A stretch of 64,000 bases of DNA, taken from the NCBI RefSeq assembly GCF_947179165.1, contig NC_077240.1:44653501-44717500 (forward strand). The letters are read 5' to 3'. Below the pieces are notes generated by a model. The model had not been told where the DNA came from. It worked only from the letters and a program-made list of their open reading frames with translations, and made no database searches. Positions 60,501-64,000 of this stretch are shown here, in pieces. Numbering within the stretch: the stretch's first letter is position 1; each line of letters begins with the position of its first letter. This DNA is from Solanum dulcamara (taxonomy: Eukaryota > Streptophyta > Magnoliopsida > Solanales > Solanaceae). The position numbers were made by a program, and so were the translations under genes.

Positions 60501-62029
60501 AATGAATTGACCTTTAAACACGAAATTACTACCCTTCCACTCTAGGACTGGCTTATTAGGAAGTTAGAACTTAACCACTTTGGTTCTACAATCGATAGAA
60601 GAATAACACATAGATAGCCAATCTATACAAAGGATAAGATCAAAATCGATTATCTCAAGCTCAACTAGATCACATAGAGTAACTTTATGGAGAACCGAAA
60701 TTGGACAACTTCTACAAACTCTTTTAGCCATAACAGATTCACCTACGGGAGTATAAATAGAAAAAGGCTCTAATAATTTTTTGGGGCTAACATCAAATAT
60801 CATGGCCACATAAGGAGTAACAAAAGATAAATTTTCCCCTGGATCAAGTAAGGCATAAACATCATAGTGAAAGACCCTTAACATACCGGTAACAACATTG
60901 GGAGTCTCCTCCACCTCTTGCCTACCATGAAGAGCATAAAACCGATTGTTGTGTTGTCCATCCTTTGGTTGCACTTGAACACCTTGTTGCACTTTGCCTC
61001 CATGAGCAACTTGGCCTTGAGGGAGACCATTTTTGACCTTACACTCCTTAGCAGGATGACTCGGCTTGCCATATCGATAATACACATTTAAACTTATTTC
61101 ATGAAGTGGTAACTTGGCCAATAGGAGAAACTTCTTAAGGTTTAGGGTTGGGCACCTTATCCTTGTCAAACCTTGGCGTAGTGGAATTTGAAGATCCTTG
61201 TCTGGAATACCTTTGGAAAAAATGAGGACGCCCACTACTTCTGGACCTAGCATGAGAGGAATCACCACCACTAGTCCTTGCCCTCTTAGACTCCCTAGCA
61301 CTTCTCTCCTTAAACCTTTTACCCTCTATTTGCACCACATAGGTGATGAGTCTAGAGACATCCATTTCTCGAATCAACTATTTGTCTTACATGCCTTATA
61401 AACCATATCTGACATACCCAACACAAACTTTCTCATACAAGCTCTTGGGTCAGCAACCATGAATGGAACATATTTCGACAATTGGGTAAATTGAGGGCAT
61501 ACTCCCTCACACTCATACCACCTTACTTAAGGTTGATGAATTCTTGTACCTTAACCTTTCTCAACTCTAATGGGAAACATAAATCAAGAAACACTCCTCT
61601 GAACTCCTCCCAAGTCATGGGATCTGCCTCTCTAGGACTCTCATTCTTCCATTTATCAAACCAAATTTGAGCAACACCTTTCAATTGATACATAAACAAC
61701 TCTTCCCTCTCAACTGGGCTAACCCCCAAAATCTCCATAATCTTGTAAATGCTATCAACAAACTCTTGTGGATTCTCTTCCATCTTGGAACCCCAAAACT
61801 CCAGAGGATTCATCCTCATGAAATCACGAACCCTTGTTGCTACCAAACCCATATTTGGGTTTACGGGAGCAACCACTTCACGATTCACTTGGGCCTTTAT
61901 AGCTTGAGCAAGCACTTGAAAGGCCGCTTGAAACTCAACATTCGAGACTTATTTATTCAAGGGACATTTTGAAGCTTGTTTCTCCTCTCCAACCATATTC
62001 CTTCGATCAGGGTATTCTTGTGGAGGCAT
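57544..62029 (-). mobile_element. Near-complete but defective gypsy chromovirus M2 (gag-pol-chromodomain)
   Basis: Reads leftward. Gag starts at ATG 62029 (MPPQEYPDRRNM), with VAQIWFDKWKNESPREADPM and a degenerate zinc knuckle CYRYGKPSHPAKEC (second Cys to Tyr). Protease: YALLDPGENLSFVTPYVA, active-site Asp kept. [19 protein letters not shown], and a catalytic box changed to FIGDIL (expected FIDDIL) at about 59840. RNase [36 protein letters not shown]. Integrase: YSIHLGYTKMHCDLREVYWW, CPYFQQVKAEHQ (second zinc Cys lost), DVNMDFVIGL, IISNRGTQF (second Asp to Asn), AYNNSYHSG. The chromodomain tail VKVLWRNQ...ATWESEADM ends at 57544. Stops occur at about 61520, 60240 and 59858 among others. The catalytic changes in RT and integrase make it immobile on its own. 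Confidence 0.92.
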
Positions 62030-62230
62030 TTTTTGAAAATCACAAAGAACAAGCATTATAGGAAGAAACTTAGAGTACCACTCTACCACACAACATAGAT
62101 TATGAAAGAAGTAAAATTTTCCTATGATGCTTCATAACCTCCTATTCATAGATGTGGAGCGCTTCACACTAATAAATAAAACTCTACTTAATGTGGCATG
62201 TTAGACTCCCTCAGACACTCCTAAACCTTA

Positions 62231-62245
62231 TGCATTGATGTCAAG
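62231..62245 (-). other. Degenerate primer-binding site of element M2
   Basis: The minus strand reads CTTGACATCAATGC, which aligns with the initiator-Met form TTGGTATCAGAGC with about three changes, next to the LTR end at 62248. Confidence 0.65.
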
Positions 62246-62247
62246 TT

Positions 62248-62789
62248 TATTATGACCCAAACCTAGGGCATAGATATGAAACTGTGATTGGGAACTTCTA
62301 GGATCCCAACTAAGACATCTTAGCATACATCACATACATAAGGTAAAGAAACATAATCAAGATAAGCAAAAGTATCAACTCAACATAGAATTCAAGGAAA
62401 GTAAACTCTAACTATTGGTCCAAAATGGACTTACAACAATTTAAAATGTCTAAGTATGCCTCTTTTAACTAGACGAGCTCACCCAAATCATAATAGAAAG
62501 TCAAAGTAGCAAAATGAAAGAAAATTCATGTCCTCGATGATATGAGGACTCACCAACTCTTTGAGAACTAAGCAACTCTAGCCACGAATAGGATGATCGT
62601 TGTGTGCTCCTATATTATGAGACAATGTAGGCAAAATATGTGTTAGTATATAAAATGTACTAAATATTTGAGTTATGCATGAACAAGTAATAGGACATGA
62701 GAAATATGGCATAAGGTGCATGACCAATCATAATGAGCATGAGTAAGGCTTAAAAGCATTTAAAATATCATGAAAACCTATGGTCAATG
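62248..62789 (-). mobile_element. 5' LTR of M2, end part only
   Basis: The plus strand starts tattatgacccaaacctagggc, matching the family-C LTR end at 49749 (tgtcacgacccaaactaggg). It also shares attatgagacaatgtaggc at 62615 and 50150. The remainder is cut off by the family-B LTR that starts at 62790. Confidence 0.75.
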
Positions 62790-64000
62790 TGTCATGACCC
62801 AACTTCGTAGGCCGTGACTAGTGCCCGATTTGGGCATCCATACATACCCTTAGCTTCACCGAGCATGTTAGTAGAATAAACAAATATATAAATCAAAATA
62901 GATCGCTAGAGAGCGCACAAAAATAGATGTAGTACACGAAGGCCGTTAAGGCCGTTACTGAACACAAGCCCAAAACACATATACAGAACCCACAACACAA
63001 GTCTATAGACCTCTACAAAATGATAGCATAATCATATAATGGGACAGGGCCCTATCGTACCCTTAACCATTACGTATAAATATACAATAGAAAAGTTAGT
63101 GCCAAAATAAGGCTCCGAACAAAGGAGCACTGCCAACCAACAGGGTGGATGTCCTAAGCGAGTGGATCAGCAAATCGAGCGTCTATACCTGCGATCATGT
63201 AATGCAGCCCCTCAAAGAAAGGGGGTTAGTACAGAAAATACACTGAATATGTAAAGCATGAACTATAATAAGTAAAGTCATTAAGAGAAGAATGTGCAAA
63301 AATAAGCAAAAATGTTTTTCATAACCATAGATAATGTATGCAGAAAACATATGTCATATTCGGCCCCATTATAGGACTGGTGAATAAATTATGGTCACCG
63401 CCCCGTCATTGGCGCTACAGCACATCATAACTCTAGAGTAGAGAATATCTCCATAATAGATCATATCATATCAGATGGTCATATCATATCATATGTGTAC
63501 ATGGCACATCATAACTCCACAAATCCCATGTATAGGTCGTACCTGCCCCCTCACGTCGGGGCACGACGAATAATGTAAAGAAGTACGCATGATAACAAAT
63601 CCTGGCCCGGGCTCAGTGAAAGAAGCATTAAGGCATCCACGAGTGGAGTAGTGAGAAACTAAATGCAATATAAAATACAAAAAATTTCCAGAGACTCAAT
63701 AGCATAACTCCGATGACAAGTCATATAAGAGAAATTGAGCGATAATCATAGTGCATGTCTTTTAGATGTCACGATGGTCTATGTCAAAATAGTCTTTCTG
63801 AAATCGTTTCCATATTTCAAAATATATTATGGGGCTCAATGGAATAATTAAAATGAGCTATCATTCAAAATCAAGACAAGAGTCATATCAAGTACCTTTT
63901 GAAAGTCACTATGGACTACATCAAAATAAAACTTCTGCAACTATATACTCGTATCAAAGTGTAATAAAATGTCTTTTGAAAATCAAGAAATTGGCCATTC
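62790..64000 (-). mobile_element. Family-B LTR running off the window
   Basis: Starts TGTCATGACCCAACTTCG and continues cgtaggccgtgactagtgcc, as at 29511 and inverted at 9398. Shared blocks: gtctatagacctct (63001), gggacagggcc (63041) and agggggttagtac (63220). It is inserted in the 5' LTR of M2, and its far end lies beyond 64000. Confidence 0.8.

Overview
This window is nuclear DNA of a flowering plant, very probably a member of the Solanaceae. The clues are one intron-rich plant gene, several TS-type SINE copies with (TTG)n/(CAA)n tails, and dense Ty3/gypsy chromovirus (Del/Tekay-like) debris whose LTR termini (TGTCACGACC... / ...GGGTCGTGACA), PBS (TGGTATCAGAGC) and polypurine tracts (AAGGGGGAGATAA) I associate with nightshade genomes. 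The species cannot be fixed from the sequence. No bacterial-style operon, CRISPR array, tRNA or rRNA gene was seen.

The only gene that looks functional is on the minus strand at 25563-21181: the U4/U6 snRNP splicing factor PRP3. It has at least six well-supported coding exons plus one short exon of uncertain boundaries. Its introns carry two SINEs with perfect target-site duplications, a hAT-like repeat against the exon 3 acceptor, and a 45-base A/T homopolymer.

Layout: 1-5931 is a truncated gypsy element (RT to chromodomain, polypurine tract, 2.08-kb 3' LTR) joined on its left to a 3-kb-class LTR fragment. 6137-9398 is another LTR of that 3-kb class. 10828-18407 is a candidate Helitron-like segment holding broken host-gene pieces (a CDPK EF-hand exon with intact splice signals and a ubiquitin pseudogene). 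18408-21180 is intergenic with a hAT-like MITE. 21181-25720 is PRP3 with its upstream region. 25820-27738 holds a SINE, a long-TIR element and AT-rich spacer. 27739-64000 is a nested retrotransposon graveyard: solo LTRs inside LTRs, an LTR inside a reverse-transcriptase gene, fragments in both orientations, and one almost complete but inactivated gypsy element (62248-57300).

I found no convincing new biological system. The points most worth a second look are: (i) a 282-bp stretch of about 99.6% identity inside two LTR copies that are otherwise only about 83% identical, ending exactly at a deletion junction; (ii) the possible gene-fragment-carrying Helitron; (iii) the doubtful exon 2 of PRP3; and (iv) an exact 51-bp GC-rich palindromic array inside an LTR. 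All elements other than PRP3 show stops, frameshifts or deletions and are described as remnants.
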